Shown here in pieces: positions 1 through 9,041 of a stretch of 64,000 bases of DNA. Location of the stretch: positions 1 to 64,000 of the forward strand of contig NZ_JACBXS010000003.1 in the NCBI RefSeq assembly GCF_013415485.1. The letters run 5' to 3'. Position 1 is the stretch's first letter. Each line of letters starts with the position of its first letter. The position numbers and the translations under genes are program-made. The notes below the pieces were generated by a model. That model saw only the letters and a list, made by a program, of their open reading frames with translations, was not told the origin of the DNA and made no database searches. The DNA comes from Rhabdonatronobacter sediminivivens. Its GTDB lineage: Bacteria; Pseudomonadota; Alphaproteobacteria; Rhodobacterales; Rhodobacteraceae.

Positions 1-363
1 CGCGATCCCCAGCAGCTCCCCGCCGCCGGTGAGCGCTATCTAGGTCCACAAACAAAACTCCGCAAGTGAAAAAAGACAGAAGGATGACAAAAATCCGCTC
101 TTCCCTAGCGTCAGGATGCGCCCGGATAGGGCGTAGGTAGTTGTTTTAAATGAAATTATTGGATTTTTCCGAATGGTCTGATTTTTGCGCGGCGACCGAC
201 GGTCCGAACGGGCAATACCACTGCGCCACGGCCTGGCGGCCACTGCGGCGCACTTGGGCGTGCGTCTGTGGAATCGCCCGGACCCCCGTCAGGGCCTTGT
301 TTTCAAGGGTATAGTGCGGGGAAGGGCGCAGGCACCGAGACGAATCGATTCGAACAGAATCGC
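1..363. other. Left-edge region with no supported gene
   Basis: Short frames run off the left edge and close at bases 41-43 (TAG) and 67-69 (TGA), so the end of a truncated gene may lie here, but too little remains to recognise it. Bases 70-200 are visibly richer in A and T than the rest. The segment lies downstream of the minus-strand tyrC-hisC pair, so part of it is their 3' region. I see no convincing terminator, tRNA or coding frame. Confidence 0.4.
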
Positions 364-1299
364 TCAGTCCCGGGGCGTGCCCTTGCGCAAGGCAGCGCGG
401 CCGAAATCGGGGGCGTCGGTGTCCTGACCAGCCTCGACGATTCCGCGCCGGATCGCGCGGGTCCGGGTGAAGTAGGCATGCAGGTGATCGCCATCCTCGC
501 GCCGGATGGCGCGTTGCAGGGCGAAGAGCTCTTCGGTGAAGCGGCCAAGGATTTCCAGCGTGGCCGCCTTGTTGTTCAGGAACACGTCCCGCCACATGGT
601 CGGGTCCGAGGCAGCGATCCGCGTGAAATCCCGGAACCCGGCGGCCGAATACTTGATCACCTCGCTGTCGGTCACGCGGCGCAGGTCATCGGCCACGCCC
701 ACCATCGTATAGGCGATCAGATGTGGCGCATGGCTGGTGACCGCAAGCACCAGGTCATGATGCGGTGCATCCATCAGATCGACATTCGCGCCCATCCCCT
801 CCCACAGCGCGCGCAGGCGGGCCACGGCATCGGCAGAGACGTCTTCGAACGGGGTGAGGATGCACCAGCGGTTGTCGAACAGCTCTGCAAAGCCCGCGGC
901 GGGGCCGGAATGCTCGGTGCCCGCCAAGGGGTGGCCGGGAATGAACTGCACGGACCCGGGCAGATGCGGGGATACGGCGTCGATCACCGCCCCCTTGACC
1001 GATCCGACATCGGTCAGCGTGGCGCCATGGGCCAGATGGGGGGCGATCTCTTGTGCTATTGCAGCCATTGCGCCTACGGGCACGGCCAGCACCACCAGAT
1101 CGGCGCCCTGCACGGCGGCGGCGGCACTGTCATGGACGGTATCGATCAGGCCCAGATCCAGGGCCGTGGCCCGCGTTTCGGCGCTGCGCGCATGACCGGT
1201 GTAGCTTTCGACCAGCCCGGCGCGGCGCATGGCCAGCGCCATGGATGAGGCGATCAACCCCAGACCGATAAAGGCGACACGGCTGTAGAGCGCAGGCAT
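364..1299 (-). CDS. tyrC: Prephenate/arogenate dehydrogenase
   Basis: Oxidises prephenate or arogenate with NAD(P)+ in tyrosine biosynthesis, in the cytosol. The 311-residue protein starts with a Rossmann fold; the dinucleotide loop GLGLIASS (residues 12-19) has Ala where many relatives have the third Gly. PGHPLAGTEHSG (121-132) is the active-site segment of the prephenate dehydrogenase family. An all-alpha dimerisation domain follows. Its ATG shares one base with the hisC stop (TGATG), so the two are translationally coupled. The hisC-tyrC pairing fits the overlapping aminotransferase steps of histidine and aromatic amino acid synthesis. The family is secure; whether prephenate or arogenate is preferred is not visible. 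Confidence 0.9.
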   Translation of the reverse strand: MPALYSRVAFIGLGLIASSMALAMRRAGLVESYTGHARSAETRATALDLGLIDTVHDSAAAAVQGADLVVLAVPVGAMAAIAQEIAPHLAHGATLTDVGSVKGAVIDAVSPHLPGSVQFIPGHPLAGTEHSGPAAGFAELFDNRWCILTPFEDVSADAVARLRALWEGMGANVDLMDAPHHDLVLAVTSHAPHLIAYTMVGVADDLRRVTDSEVIKYSAAGFRDFTRIAASDPTMWRDVFLNNKAATLEILGRFTEELFALQRAIRREDGDHLHAYFTRTRAIRRGIVEAGQDTDAPDFGRAALRKGTPRD

Positions 1300-2384
1300 C
1301 AGCGCCGGCCCCGCACCTGCGCAATGGCATGGACAACACGGCGGCAGGCCGGTTCATCGCCCACCGTGATCCGCAGGCATTCCGGAAGGCCGTAAGCCCC
1401 CACCTGGCGCACGATCAGCCCTTCGGAGAGCAGATGCGCGTTGCAGGCCTCGGCCTCGGCCGGGCTATCAAAACGGGCGAGGACAAAATTCGCATGGCTG
1501 CGGTCACATTTCAGCCCCAGGTCCAGCAGGGCGCGCTGCAACCAGGTTCGCATGCGCGCATTCTCGCGCAGGCTGCGCTCCAGATGTTCGGTATCGGTCA
1601 GGGCGGCTTCGCCGACTTCCAGCTGCGTGGTGGACAGGTTGAACGGGCCACGGATCCGGTTGAGCACGTCAATCACATGGCGCGGCCCATAGCCCCATCC
1701 AACCCGCAGCCCTCCCAGGCCGTGGATCTTCGAAAACGTGCGGGTCATCACCACATTGTCGCGCGATTCGACCATGGCTGCACCGCCGTCGAAATTCTCG
1801 ACATATTCTGCATAGGCCCCGTCCAGGACCAGAAGCGCCTGCGGTGGCAGCGCATCGGCAAGGCGTGTGACATCAAAGGCCGGGATCATGGTTCCGGTGG
1901 GATTGTTGGGATTGGCCACAAAGACCAGTCGCGTGCGCGGGGTCATGGCGGCGATCAGGGCATCCACATCCGTGGTACGGTCGCGCTCTGGCGCGGCGAC
2001 CGGGGTGGCCCCGGCAGCCAGCGCCGAAATGCGATACATCAGGAAACCGTGCTGGCTGTAGAGCACCTCATCCCCGCGGCCGGCATAGGCCTGGCACAGG
2101 AAAGTGATGATCTCGTCCGAACCCACGCCACAGATGATCCGGTCGGAATCCAGATCATAGGTGGCGGCCAGCGCCACGCGCAGTGCAAGGTGATCCGTGG
2201 AGGGGTAGCGATGCAATGCATGCCCGGCCCGGCGATAGGCCTCGATGGCCCTTTCGCCCGGACCGAAGGGGTTTTCGTTGGACGACAGCTTGACCGCGTC
2301 ATTGCGCCCCTCGATCGACGCCTTGCCGCCCTGATAGAGGGCGATATCCATGATGCCGGGTTGCGGGCGGATGATGTCATGCAT
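1299..2384 (-). CDS. hisC: Histidinol-phosphate aminotransferase
   Basis: PLP-dependent class I/II aminotransferase that converts imidazole-acetol phosphate and glutamate to histidinol phosphate. In related bacteria HisC can also transaminate aromatic keto acids. The 361-residue length is normal. [10 protein letters not shown] (34-43) is the family's N-terminal substrate motif, ANPNNPTG (157-164) contacts the cofactor, and [15 protein letters not shown] (216-230) holds the Schiff-base Lys219. It is the first gene of a two-gene unit with tyrC. The 205 bases upstream, towards rpsD, include the rpsD terminator. Confidence 0.93.
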   Translation of the reverse strand: MHDIIRPQPGIMDIALYQGGKASIEGRNDAVKLSSNENPFGPGERAIEAYRRAGHALHRYPSTDHLALRVALAATYDLDSDRIICGVGSDEIITFLCQAYAGRGDEVLYSQHGFLMYRISALAAGATPVAAPERDRTTDVDALIAAMTPRTRLVFVANPNNPTGTMIPAFDVTRLADALPPQALLVLDGAYAEYVENFDGGAAMVESRDNVVMTRTFSKIHGLGGLRVGWGYGPRHVIDVLNRIRGPFNLSTTQLEVGEAALTDTEHLERSLRENARMRTWLQRALLDLGLKCDRSHANFVLARFDSPAEAEACNAHLLSEGLIVRQVGAYGLPECLRITVGDEPACRRVVHAIAQVRGRR

Positions 2385-2519
2385 CGGTAGCTGACCCCTT
2401 GTTTCAGGCCGTTCTAGTGCCGCAGGATTCAGGTGTGAAGCGGTTTCACGGCATCCGTGCGCAAGAATGTTGCAGGGATGCGCCTTTGCCGCACCTCATG
2501 CGTGTCGGTCCCGTCCATG

Positions 2520-2548
2520 AAAAAGGGCCGCCCCGCACAGGACGGCCC
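2520..2548 (-). terminator. Rho-independent terminator of rpsD
   Basis: On the minus strand the inverted repeat GGGCCG/CGGCCC (2525-2548, GC-rich stem, short loop) is followed by TTTTT at 2520-2524. It lies about 40 bases after the rpsD stop and upstream of hisC, so it should separate the two transcripts. Confidence 0.8.
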
Positions 2549-2589
2549 GAAGCCTTGCACAATCCGTATCGCCCGGGGCGCGGGCCGGA

Positions 2590-3210
2590 TCAGTTCTTGG
2601 CGTAGAATTCGACCACCAGGTTGGGCTCCATCTGCACCGGATAGGGCACGTCGCCCAGTGCGGGGGTGCGCACGAAGGTGGCGGTCATCTTGGAATGGTC
2701 GGCTTCGATGTAATCGGGGACATCACGCTCGGCCAGGCCCACGGCTTCCAGCACCACGGCCAGTTGCTTGGACTTGTCGCGCACGGCGATGACATCGCCT
2801 TCCTTGACGCGGTAGGAGGGGATGTTCACCCGCTGGCCGTTCACGGTCACATGGCCGTGGTTCACGAACTGGCGCGCGGCAAAGACGGTGGGGACGAATT
2901 TCGCGCGATAGACCACGGCGTCCAGGCGACGCTCCAGCAGGCCGATCAGACGCTCGCCGGTGTCACCCTTCACGCGGGCGGCTTCGGCATAGATGCGGCG
3001 GAACTGCTTTTCGGTCAGGTCGCCGTAATAGCCCTTCAGCTTCTGCTTGGCCTTCAGCTGGGTGCCGAAGTCGCTGAGCTTCTGCTTGCGGCGCTGGCCG
3101 TGCTGACCGGGGCCGTATTCGCGGCGGTTGACGGGGCTTTTCGGGCGGCCCCAGATGTTTTCGCCCATGCGGCGGTCGATCTTGTACTTGGCAGACGTGC
3201 GTTTGGTCAC
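2590..3210 (-). CDS. rpsD: 30S ribosomal protein S4
   Basis: Primary 16S rRNA-binding protein that nucleates assembly of the small subunit. The chosen start is GTG at 3210, which gives [20 protein letters not shown] and 206 residues, the usual alphaproteobacterial length. It has AGGAG eight bases upstream on the minus strand; a frame continuing upstream to 3306 lacks S4-like sequence. The S4 RNA-binding domain is around residues 95-160 ([20 protein letters not shown]). The gene is monocistronic, with promoter at 3340-3367 and terminator at 2520-2548. Confidence 0.97.
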   Translation of the reverse strand: MTKRTSAKYKIDRRMGENIWGRPKSPVNRREYGPGQHGQRRKQKLSDFGTQLKAKQKLKGYYGDLTEKQFRRIYAEAARVKGDTGERLIGLLERRLDAVVYRAKFVPTVFAARQFVNHGHVTVNGQRVNIPSYRVKEGDVIAVRDKSKQLAVVLEAVGLAERDVPDYIEADHSKMTATFVRTPALGDVPYPVQMEPNLVVEFYAKN

Positions 3211-3339
3211 GGCTGATCTCCTTCGGTTGTGAAGGGCGTTGTCCTTTCCGCAGGCCGCGCGGGCCCTTGGCGACAGGCATCCCCTTGCGGGGGCCACCAA
3301 CACCATGTGAATGCGTGTCCCGCAGGGCGGAACGGCGCG

Positions 3340-3367
3340 CTTATACAGGGTGCGCGGTGGGAGTCAA
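3340..3367 (-). promoter_or_regulatory. Probable rpsD promoter
   Basis: Read on the minus strand: TTGACT (3362-3367), a 16-base spacer, then TATAAG (3340-3345). This is close to the sigma-70 consensus and predicts a start near 3333 and a leader of about 120 bases before the rpsD GTG. Confidence 0.7.
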
Positions 3368-3401
3368 CCGCCGGCGGTGGCGAGGGATGGCGCGTGTGGG
3401 A

Positions 3402-3470
3402 GGGGGGCTGTCTGCCCCCCGCGCCCGTTCCGGGCGCTCCCCCCGAGAGTAGTTTCGGCAAGAAAATGGA
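3402..3470 (-). terminator. Tandem hairpins downstream of miaB
   Basis: Two adjacent inverted repeats follow the miaB stop: GGGGGGC/GCCCCCC (3402-3420, loop TGTCT) and GCGCCCG/CGGGCGC (3421-3437, loop of three). Next to them, towards miaB, is a tail containing CCCCCCGAGAGTAG (from 3439) and AAGAAAATGGA. From memory, similar C-run/GAG/A-rich tails recur at gene ends in Rhodobacteraceae. There is no good T-run, so the terminator role is inferred. Confidence 0.45.
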
Positions 3471-3473
3471 AGG

Positions 3474-4799
3474 TCAGGCCAGTTCGCCGGCAAGCGAGTT
3501 CGGGGCGCTGGCGGTGATGCGCACCCGCGCGATCATGCCGGGGGTGGCGCGCGCGTCGGTGACATGAACGGCGTGCAGATAGTCGGACTTGCCCACCATC
3601 TGGCCGGGCAGGCGGCCCGGCTTTTCAAACAGGACCGACACGGTGCGCCCGACCATGGCGTCCTGCGCGGCGCGCTGCTGGTCTGACAGGAGCGCCTGCA
3701 GCCGGGCGAGGCGATCGGCGGCGGCATCTTCGGGGACCATGTCCTTGCGCTCGGCCGCCGGGGTGCCGGGGCGGGCGGAGTATTTGAAGCTGTAGGCCTG
3801 TCCGTAGCCCACGCGGCGCACCAGGGCGAGCGTGTCTTCGAAGTCGGCCTCGGATTCGCCAGGGAAGCCGACGATGAAATCGCCCGAAAGCAAAAGGTCC
3901 GGGCGGGCCGCGCGCAGCCTGTCGATGATGTCGATATAGCTTTCGGCTGTGTGCTTGCGGTTCATCCGCTTCAGGATCCGGTCCGAGCCGGATTGCACCG
4001 GCAGGTGCAGATAGGGCATCAGCTTTGGCTGCTCGGCAAAGGCGGCGATCAGATCCTCGCGCATGTCATTGGGGTGAGAGGTGGTGAAGCGGATCCGCTC
4101 CAGCCCGTCGATCCCGGCCAATGCCTCGATCAGGCGCGCGAGGGACCATTCGCCCCCCGCGCCCGCGCCGTGATAGGCGTTGACGTTCTGGCCCAGCAGC
4201 GTGATCTCGCGTACGCCACGGTCCACCAGATCCTGCGCCTCGGCCATCAGGCGGGCGACGGGGCGGCTGACCTCGGCGCCGCGGGTGTAGGGAACCACGC
4301 AGAAGGAGCAGAATTTGTCGCAGCCTTCCTGCACGGTCAGGAACGCCGTGGGGCCGCGTTTGGCGCGGGGGCGGCCTTTGGGCAGGTGGTCGAACTTGTC
4401 TTCGTCCGGGAAATCGGTATCCACGGCGCGGCCGCCATCGCGCAGGGTCTGCTCCATCGCCGGCAGGCGGTGATAGGTCTGCGGGCCCACGACCAGATCC
4501 ACCAGAGGCTGGCGGCGCATGATCTCCTCGCCCTCGGCCTGGGCGACGCAGCCCGCAACCCCGATCTTGAGGTCAGGGTTGGCGGCCTTGAGCGGCTTGA
4601 ACCGGCCCAGTTCGGAATAGACCTTTTCGGCGGCTTTCTCACGGATATGGCAGGTGTTGAGCAGGATCATGTCCGCGTCTTCGGCGCGATCCGTGGTCAC
4701 ATAGCCCGAGGCGCCCAGCACTTCGGCCATACGCTCACTGTCATAGACATTCATCTGACAGCCATAGGTCTTGATGAACAGCTTCCGGGGGTCGGACAT
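3474..4799 (-). CDS. miaB: tRNA-2-methylthio-N6-isopentenyladenosine synthase
   Basis: Radical-SAM methylthiotransferase that adds a methylthio group to isopentenyladenosine-37 of tRNAs reading codons that begin with U. The start [17 protein letters not shown] (4799) was chosen over an upstream in-frame ATG (4865) because this is the family's N-terminus; no clear ribosome-binding site decides it. Protein: 441 residues. UPF0004 domain with cluster-binding Cys14, Cys50 and Cys84; radical-SAM motif CDKFCSFC with Cys160, Cys164 and Cys167; C-terminal TRAM domain. It follows irr by 73 bases on the same strand and may be cotranscribed, which would put an Fe-S-dependent tRNA modification behind an iron regulator. 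Confidence 0.95.
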   Translation of the reverse strand: MSDPRKLFIKTYGCQMNVYDSERMAEVLGASGYVTTDRAEDADMILLNTCHIREKAAEKVYSELGRFKPLKAANPDLKIGVAGCVAQAEGEEIMRRQPLVDLVVGPQTYHRLPAMEQTLRDGGRAVDTDFPDEDKFDHLPKGRPRAKRGPTAFLTVQEGCDKFCSFCVVPYTRGAEVSRPVARLMAEAQDLVDRGVREITLLGQNVNAYHGAGAGGEWSLARLIEALAGIDGLERIRFTTSHPNDMREDLIAAFAEQPKLMPYLHLPVQSGSDRILKRMNRKHTAESYIDIIDRLRAARPDLLLSGDFIVGFPGESEADFEDTLALVRRVGYGQAYSFKYSARPGTPAAERKDMVPEDAAADRLARLQALLSDQQRAAQDAMVGRTVSVLFEKPGRLPGQMVGKSDYLHAVHVTDARATPGMIARVRITASAPNSLAGELA

Positions 4800-4872
4800 G
4801 AGGGGCCTGCGCGAAGAAGGGGGATCAAGTGCCGATGCTTTAGCGAAAAGGCGCGTGGCGCGCAATCGCCGC

Positions 4873-5310
4873 TCAGGGGCGGCGCAACCGGATCACCACA
4901 TCCACGCGCGAGACTTCTGCCCCCTGCGGCGCCTTTGGCAGGCGCGCGATCTCAAGCTCATCGGCCGGAGCGTCGGTCAGGTCCTGGGTGTCTTCCCAGA
5001 AGAAATGCGGGTGATCGTCGGTACGGGTGTCGAAATAGCTGCGGGTGGCATCCACCGTCACCTCGTTCAGAAGCCCGGCATCGCAAAAGGCGCGCAACGT
5101 GTTGTAGACCGTGGCAAGGGACACACGGTCGCCGCTGGCGCTTGCGGCTTCAAACAGGCTTTCCGCCGTGACATGACGGTTCTGGCCATCCCCCACCAGC
5201 AGCGCGGCCAATGACAGGCGCTGGCGCGTCGGGCGCAGACCCGCGCGGTTCAACCACGTCGATCCCTGCGCAAGGCTGGACTGGGTCAGAGGAGCGAATC
5301 CGGTATTCAT
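4873..5310 (-). CDS. irr: Fur-family iron response regulator Irr
   Basis: Fur-superfamily transcription factor; in alphaproteobacteria Irr senses iron through haem status. The start [10 protein letters not shown] (5310) gives 145 residues. Winged-helix DNA-binding domain around 20-90 ([30 protein letters not shown]), then a dimerisation domain with [10 protein letters not shown] (98-107), where rhizobial Irr carries a His-rich haem/metal site; here the cluster reads HPH. It is divergent from fabA, the arrangement known for irr in Rhodobacterales, and lies directly upstream of miaB. A Fur or Mur identity is less likely because of the fabA context and the HPHFFWED segment. Confidence 0.85.
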   Translation of the reverse strand: MNTGFAPLTQSSLAQGSTWLNRAGLRPTRQRLSLAALLVGDGQNRHVTAESLFEAASASGDRVSLATVYNTLRAFCDAGLLNEVTVDATRSYFDTRTDDHPHFFWEDTQDLTDAPADELEIARLPKAPQGAEVSRVDVVIRLRRP

Positions 5311-5335
5311 GACGTGTATATAAAGCCTGACACCG

Positions 5336-5360
5336 GCAGATTTCAAATGAAAATCAGGTG
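5336..5360. promoter_or_regulatory. Imperfect palindrome between irr and fabA
   Basis: TTTCAAATGAAA (5341-5352) is an imperfect dyad in the irr-fabA intergenic region, inside a longer A/T-rich patch. It could be an operator for Irr or a fatty-acid regulator. It does not match the published Irr box well, so this is a candidate only. Confidence 0.25.
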
Positions 5361-5390
5361 CAACCTGCGGCACAAGCGTGGCGGGCGCCC

Positions 5391-5420
5391 TTGTCAGCTT
5401 CGGAACCGCAATGCTAGACG
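5391..5420 (+). promoter_or_regulatory. Probable fabA promoter
   Basis: TTGTCAG (5391-5397) and GCTAGACG (5413-5420) resemble the alphaproteobacterial housekeeping promoter (TTGAC...GCTANAWC), about 35 bases before the fabA ATG. Confidence 0.4.
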
Positions 5421-5454
5421 AGGGGAAATAGAGGCCCAGGAGGAGCGCCGCGCC

Positions 5455-5964
5455 ATGTCCCAGTTTCCCACCAGCTTTGACCGCGACGCCCTTCTGGCCT
5501 GCGCGCGGGGCGAATTGTTCGGGCCCGGCAATGCGCAGCTGCCCGAACCGCCGATGCTGATGATGGACCGGATCACCGACATTTCCGCCGATGGCGGCGC
5601 CCATGGCAAGGGGCATGTAGTAGCCGAATTCGACATCCACCCCGACCTGTGGTTCTTTGACTGTCATTTCCCCGGCAACCCCATCATGCCCGGTTGTCTG
5701 GGGCTGGACGGGCTGTGGCAGCTGACCGGGTTCAACCTGGGCTGGCGCGGCTGGCAGGGGCGCGGCTATGCCCTGGGCGTGGGCGAGGTGAAGCTGACCG
5801 GCATGGTCCGGCCGGACCGCAAGATGCTGACCTACAAGGTGGATTTCACCAAGGCCGTGCAAAGCCGCCGCCTGACCATGGGCGTGGCCGATGGCATTGT
5901 CGAAGCCGATGGCGAGGTGATTTATCAGGTCAAGGACATGAAGGTGGCGCTGAGCGAGAGCTGA
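5455..5964 (+). CDS. fabA: 3-hydroxydecanoyl-ACP dehydratase/isomerase
   Basis: Dehydrates 3-hydroxyacyl-ACP and isomerises trans-2- to cis-3-decenoyl-ACP, the branch point of anaerobic unsaturated fatty acid synthesis. The ATG at 5455 has AGGAGG upstream and gives 169 residues, normal for FabA. The active site lies in [21 protein letters not shown], with His71 and Asp85 matching E. coli His70 and Asp84. It works with FabB, whose gene is normally next to it but is here about 1 kb away beyond an opposite-strand gene. A weak GC hairpin follows the stop (about 5966-5986). Confidence 0.96.
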   Translation: MSQFPTSFDRDALLACARGELFGPGNAQLPEPPMLMMDRITDISADGGAHGKGHVVAEFDIHPDLWFFDCHFPGNPIMPGCLGLDGLWQLTGFNLGWRGWQGRGYALGVGEVKLTGMVRPDRKMLTYKVDFTKAVQSRRLTMGVADGIVEADGEVIYQVKDMKVALSES

Positions 5965-5988
5965 GGCAGCGCGGCACGGCCTGCCCCT

Positions 5989-6792
5989 TCAGCGTGCGTC
6001 GTTTTCGTCAAGGGCACGCTGGATCACTGCCATGTTCTCTTTCCACACATCCAGCCGCATTTCCTGAAGCGCGGTTCTGCGATGGGCGGGCAACTGTTGC
6101 CCCAATGCGTCGATGCCATTGACCAGCTCCGCCATCAGGTCGAAGTCATCCCTGAAGTCCGGACAGGAAATCGGCTCATGCTGATCCAAGGCATCTGACA
6201 ATCGCTTGCAGGGCTTTTTCATGTTCAGCGCTGCACGGCGCAGAAAATGCGCCGCTGTCCATGCCTCCGGGTGATCGTCTTTTTTGGGGCTGTAGGCGAA
6301 TTTCCACGCATACCTCTTGATCTCGATGGTCTTGTTCTGTGCCTGCCGAGCATCAGCATCCGCAGGCAGATGGACAAGCCCACGCAGGTCGCTCATCAGG
6401 TCCTTGACCTTTTCCCAGGTGTTCCTTTCGACAGTCAGGCGCAGCGTCTGCTCTGTTGTATCCGCCTGACGGATCAGGATCCTGGTCTGTTCAACCAGTG
6501 CGTCTGCCTGTTTGCGCAACTCCTGGTGCTGGTTCTGCATCTCCGCGCGCTGCTCACGCAGTTCCCTGCCCTGCATCATCACCGAAATGATCAACAGAAA
6601 CACCGCAATGGCCGAGATGAAGGTGGCTGCGAATTCAACCCAGATGTTCGCCTCGAACAGCTGTAACGCAAGCGGCACCTCGGCCTCGGGTTCGATCGCG
6701 CGGAATTGCAGGTAGACCAGCAGGGCCAGGAAAGCGACCAGCGCAATGACGACAGCAATGATTGCACCGGACGCGAACCGCAGAAGTGTCAT
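5989..6792 (-). CDS. Unknown membrane protein with coiled coil, inserted in the fab cluster
   Basis: I do not recognise a family. The 267-residue product has two predicted transmembrane helices, about residues 8-30 and 52-73 (FAATFISAIAVFLLIISVMM). A Gln/Glu/Arg-rich likely coiled coil follows (about 75-115, GRELREQRAEMQNQHQELRK), then a charged soluble C-terminal half with WEKVKDLMSDLRGLVH and WTAAHFLRRAALNMKK. Similar two-helix plus coiled-coil layouts occur in uncharacterised accessory proteins. The gene lies antisense between fabA and fabB, and its codon use looks less GC-biased than the flanking fab genes, which suggests insertion. The ATG at 6792 is the only good long start. Confidence 0.7.
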   Translation of the reverse strand: MTLLRFASGAIIAVVIALVAFLALLVYLQFRAIEPEAEVPLALQLFEANIWVEFAATFISAIAVFLLIISVMMQGRELREQRAEMQNQHQELRKQADALVEQTRILIRQADTTEQTLRLTVERNTWEKVKDLMSDLRGLVHLPADADARQAQNKTIEIKRYAWKFAYSPKKDDHPEAWTAAHFLRRAALNMKKPCKRLSDALDQHEPISCPDFRDDFDLMAELVNGIDALGQQLPAHRRTALQEMRLDVWKENMAVIQRALDENDAR

Positions 6793-6990
6793 TCTTCAGG
6801 CACCTATAAGAAACATACGCAAAGCCGCGCAGCCGATGGAAACGACGCATCCTGCCAAAGGTCAAGCCTTGTCGGGCCTTACGGCGCCTGTTTCCGTTTG
6901 TGACCTGCCCGCAGGCCTCCGCCCCCTTCCCGCTTGCCCCAGGGCCACAACTTCCCTACACAAGGGCCCGACAGGATCAATGGAGGCACC

Positions 6991-8220
6991 ATGCGTCGCG
7001 TTGTCATCACCGGGCTGGGGGTTGTCTCGCCCATCGGGAATACCGCATCCGAGGTCAGCGACAGCCTGCGCGCAGGGCGTTCGGGGATCATTTTTGCACC
7101 GGACTATGCCGAACACGGCTTCCGCAGCCAGGTGCACGGCCAGCCGCAGATCACGCTGGAAGACCATATCGACAAGCGCAACCTGCGCTTCATGGGGGCG
7201 GGCGCGGCCTATAACTTCATCGCCATGGAGCAGGCCATCGCCGATGCGGGGCTGGAGCCGGGCGACGTGTCGAACCCGCGCACCGGGCTGGTTGTCGGCT
7301 CGGGCGGGCCGTCCACGTCGCAACTGTTCAGTGCGCACAAGATCGTGGTGGAAAAGGGCAGCCCCAAGCGGATGGGGCCGTTCATGGTCACGCGCTGCAT
7401 GTCCTCCACCAATTCGGCCTGTCTGGCCACGCCGTTCAAGATCAAGGGCGTGAATTATTCGATCACCTCGGCCTGCTCGACTTCGGCGCATTGCATCGGC
7501 AACGCGGCCGAACTGATCCAGATGGGCAAGCAGGATATCATCTTTGCCGGCGGTGGCGAGGAATTGGACTGGACGCTTTCGTGCCTGTTCGATGCCATGG
7601 GCGCCATGTCCAGCAAGTATAACGACACGCCTGAAAGCGCCTCGCGCCCGTTCGACGCCACGCGCGATGGGTTCGTGATCGGCGGTGGCGGCGGGGTGCT
7701 GGTGCTGGAAGAGCTGGAACACGCCAAGGCGCGCGGCGCGAAGATCTATGCCGAACTGACCGGCTACGGCGCCACCTCGGACGGCCATGACATGGTGGCG
7801 CCTTCGGGCGAGGGCGGCGAGCGCTCCATGCGCCTGGCGCTGGACACCCTGCCCGAGGGGCGCAAGATCAGCTATATCAACGCCCATGGCACCTCCACCC
7901 CCGCGGGCGACGTGACCGAGGTCGAAGCCGTGCGCCGCATCTTCGGCGAGGGAAACGTGCCGCCCATCGCCTCCACCAAGTCGCTGACCGGGCACAGCCT
8001 GGGCGCCACCGGCGTGCATGAGGCGATCTATTCGCTGCTGATGATGCAGGGCGGGTTCATCGCGGCCTCGGCCAATGTGACCGAGCTGGACCCCGGTATC
8101 CGGCCCGAGGAAATCGCCACCGAACTGCGCGAGGCTGTCGAATTTGACAGCGTCCTGTCCAACAGCTTCGGCTTTGGCGGCACCAATGCCACGCTGGTCA
8201 TGAGCCGGTTCGACGGCTGA
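6991..8220 (+). CDS. fabB: 3-oxoacyl-ACP synthase I
   Basis: Condensing enzyme that elongates cis-3-decenoyl-ACP and other acyl-ACPs with malonyl-ACP. The start [17 protein letters not shown] (6991) follows GGAGGCACC; an earlier in-frame ATG adds residues foreign to the family. Protein: 409 residues. Catalytic Cys162 (SACSTSAHC), His299 ([11 protein letters not shown]) and His335 ([10 protein letters not shown]) form the Cys-His-His triad. fabI follows 17 bases later, so fabB-fabI are an operon. Upstream is the 198-base gap left by the opposite-strand gene, so fabB probably has its own promoter. Confidence 0.96.
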   Translation: MRRVVITGLGVVSPIGNTASEVSDSLRAGRSGIIFAPDYAEHGFRSQVHGQPQITLEDHIDKRNLRFMGAGAAYNFIAMEQAIADAGLEPGDVSNPRTGLVVGSGGPSTSQLFSAHKIVVEKGSPKRMGPFMVTRCMSSTNSACLATPFKIKGVNYSITSACSTSAHCIGNAAELIQMGKQDIIFAGGGEELDWTLSCLFDAMGAMSSKYNDTPESASRPFDATRDGFVIGGGGGVLVLEELEHAKARGAKIYAELTGYGATSDGHDMVAPSGEGGERSMRLALDTLPEGRKISYINAHGTSTPAGDVTEVEAVRRIFGEGNVPPIASTKSLTGHSLGATGVHEAIYSLLMMQGGFIAASANVTELDPGIRPEEIATELREAVEFDSVLSNSFGFGGTNATLVMSRFDG

Positions 8221-8237
8221 GCAGAGAGGGTGCGGGC

Positions 8238-9026
8238 ATGGCGGAGTTGATGCGCGGCAAACGCGGGCTGATCATGGGCGTGGCGAATGAACGCTCCATC
8301 GCCTGGGGGATCGCGCAGGTCATGGCAGCCGAAGGCGCCGAGCTGGCCTTCACCTATCAGGGCGAGGCCTTCGGGCGCCGTCTGGCGCCGCTGGCGGAAA
8401 GCGTGGGCGCGGACCTGCTGCTGGATGTGGATGTGTCCGACGATGCGGCCATGGACGCGGGTTTCGCCACGCTGGCCGAACGCTGGGGAAAGCTTGATTT
8501 CCTGGTCCATGCCATCGCCTTTTCGGACAAGTCGGAACTGACGGGCCGCTTCATCCATACCAGCCGCGCCAATTTCGCCCATACGATGGACATCTCATGC
8601 TACAGCTTCATCGATGCCGCACGCCGGGCGTCGGAACTGATGCCGGATGGCGGGACGCTGCTGACCCTGACCTTTCAGGGGTCGAACACGGTCACGCCCT
8701 TTTATAACGTGATGGGAGCGGCCAAGGCGGCGCTGGAATCCTCGGTCCGGTATCTGGCCAGCGATCTGGGGCCGCAGGGAATTCGCGTCAACGCCCTCAG
8801 CCCCGGGCCGATGAAGACCCTGGCCGGCGCCGCCATCGGCGGGGCGCGCAAGACCTATCGCCACGCCGAGGAAAACGCCCCCCTGCGCACCAATGCCGCG
8901 CTGGATGCCGTGGGCGGGACCGCGGCCTGGCTGGCCTCGGACTATGGCCGCCACACCACGGGCGAGATCGTGCATGTGGATGGCGGCTATCACGTCATGG
9001 GCATGCCGCAGGTGGACAATATCTGA
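8238..9026 (+). CDS. fabI: Enoyl-ACP reductase FabI (variant)
   Basis: NADH-dependent reductase for the last step of each fatty-acid elongation cycle. It is a short-chain dehydrogenase fold of 262 residues. Its numbering coincides with E. coli FabI: catalytic Tyr156 and Lys163 are present (FYNVMGAAK, 155-163), but position 146, Tyr in the E. coli enzyme (LSYLGAE), is Phe here (LTFQGSN). The cofactor loop is GVANERSIAWGIA. Cotranscribed with fabB. It may be a second FabI specialised for the unsaturated branch; a canonical copy could lie elsewhere in the genome. It ends 15 bases before a convergent gene. Confidence 0.92.
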   Translation: MAELMRGKRGLIMGVANERSIAWGIAQVMAAEGAELAFTYQGEAFGRRLAPLAESVGADLLLDVDVSDDAAMDAGFATLAERWGKLDFLVHAIAFSDKSELTGRFIHTSRANFAHTMDISCYSFIDAARRASELMPDGGTLLTLTFQGSNTVTPFYNVMGAAKAALESSVRYLASDLGPQGIRVNALSPGPMKTLAGAAIGGARKTYRHAEENAPLRTNAALDAVGGTAAWLASDYGRHTTGEIVHVDGGYHVMGMPQVDNI

Positions 9027-9041
9027 TCGCCCCGGCCCGGC

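Noticed and set aside
200..235. A tRNA-like D-arm: on the minus strand GTGGCGCAGTGGTATTGCC looks like GCGCAGTGGTA of a tRNA.
   Set aside because: No acceptor stem, anticodon loop or GTTCGAATCC T-arm could be placed in the right spacing on either side, so it is probably chance.
3951..5171. Very long antisense open frames, here and at 62626-63954 (406 and 442 residues).
   Set aside because: They mirror miaB/irr and ccr, have no homology or ribosome-binding site, and are expected from GC-rich third positions.
5341..5352. An Irr (ICE) box in the irr-fabA gap.
   Set aside because: The only dyad, TTTCAAATGAAA, does not match the published Irr box well; kept only as a weak operator candidate.
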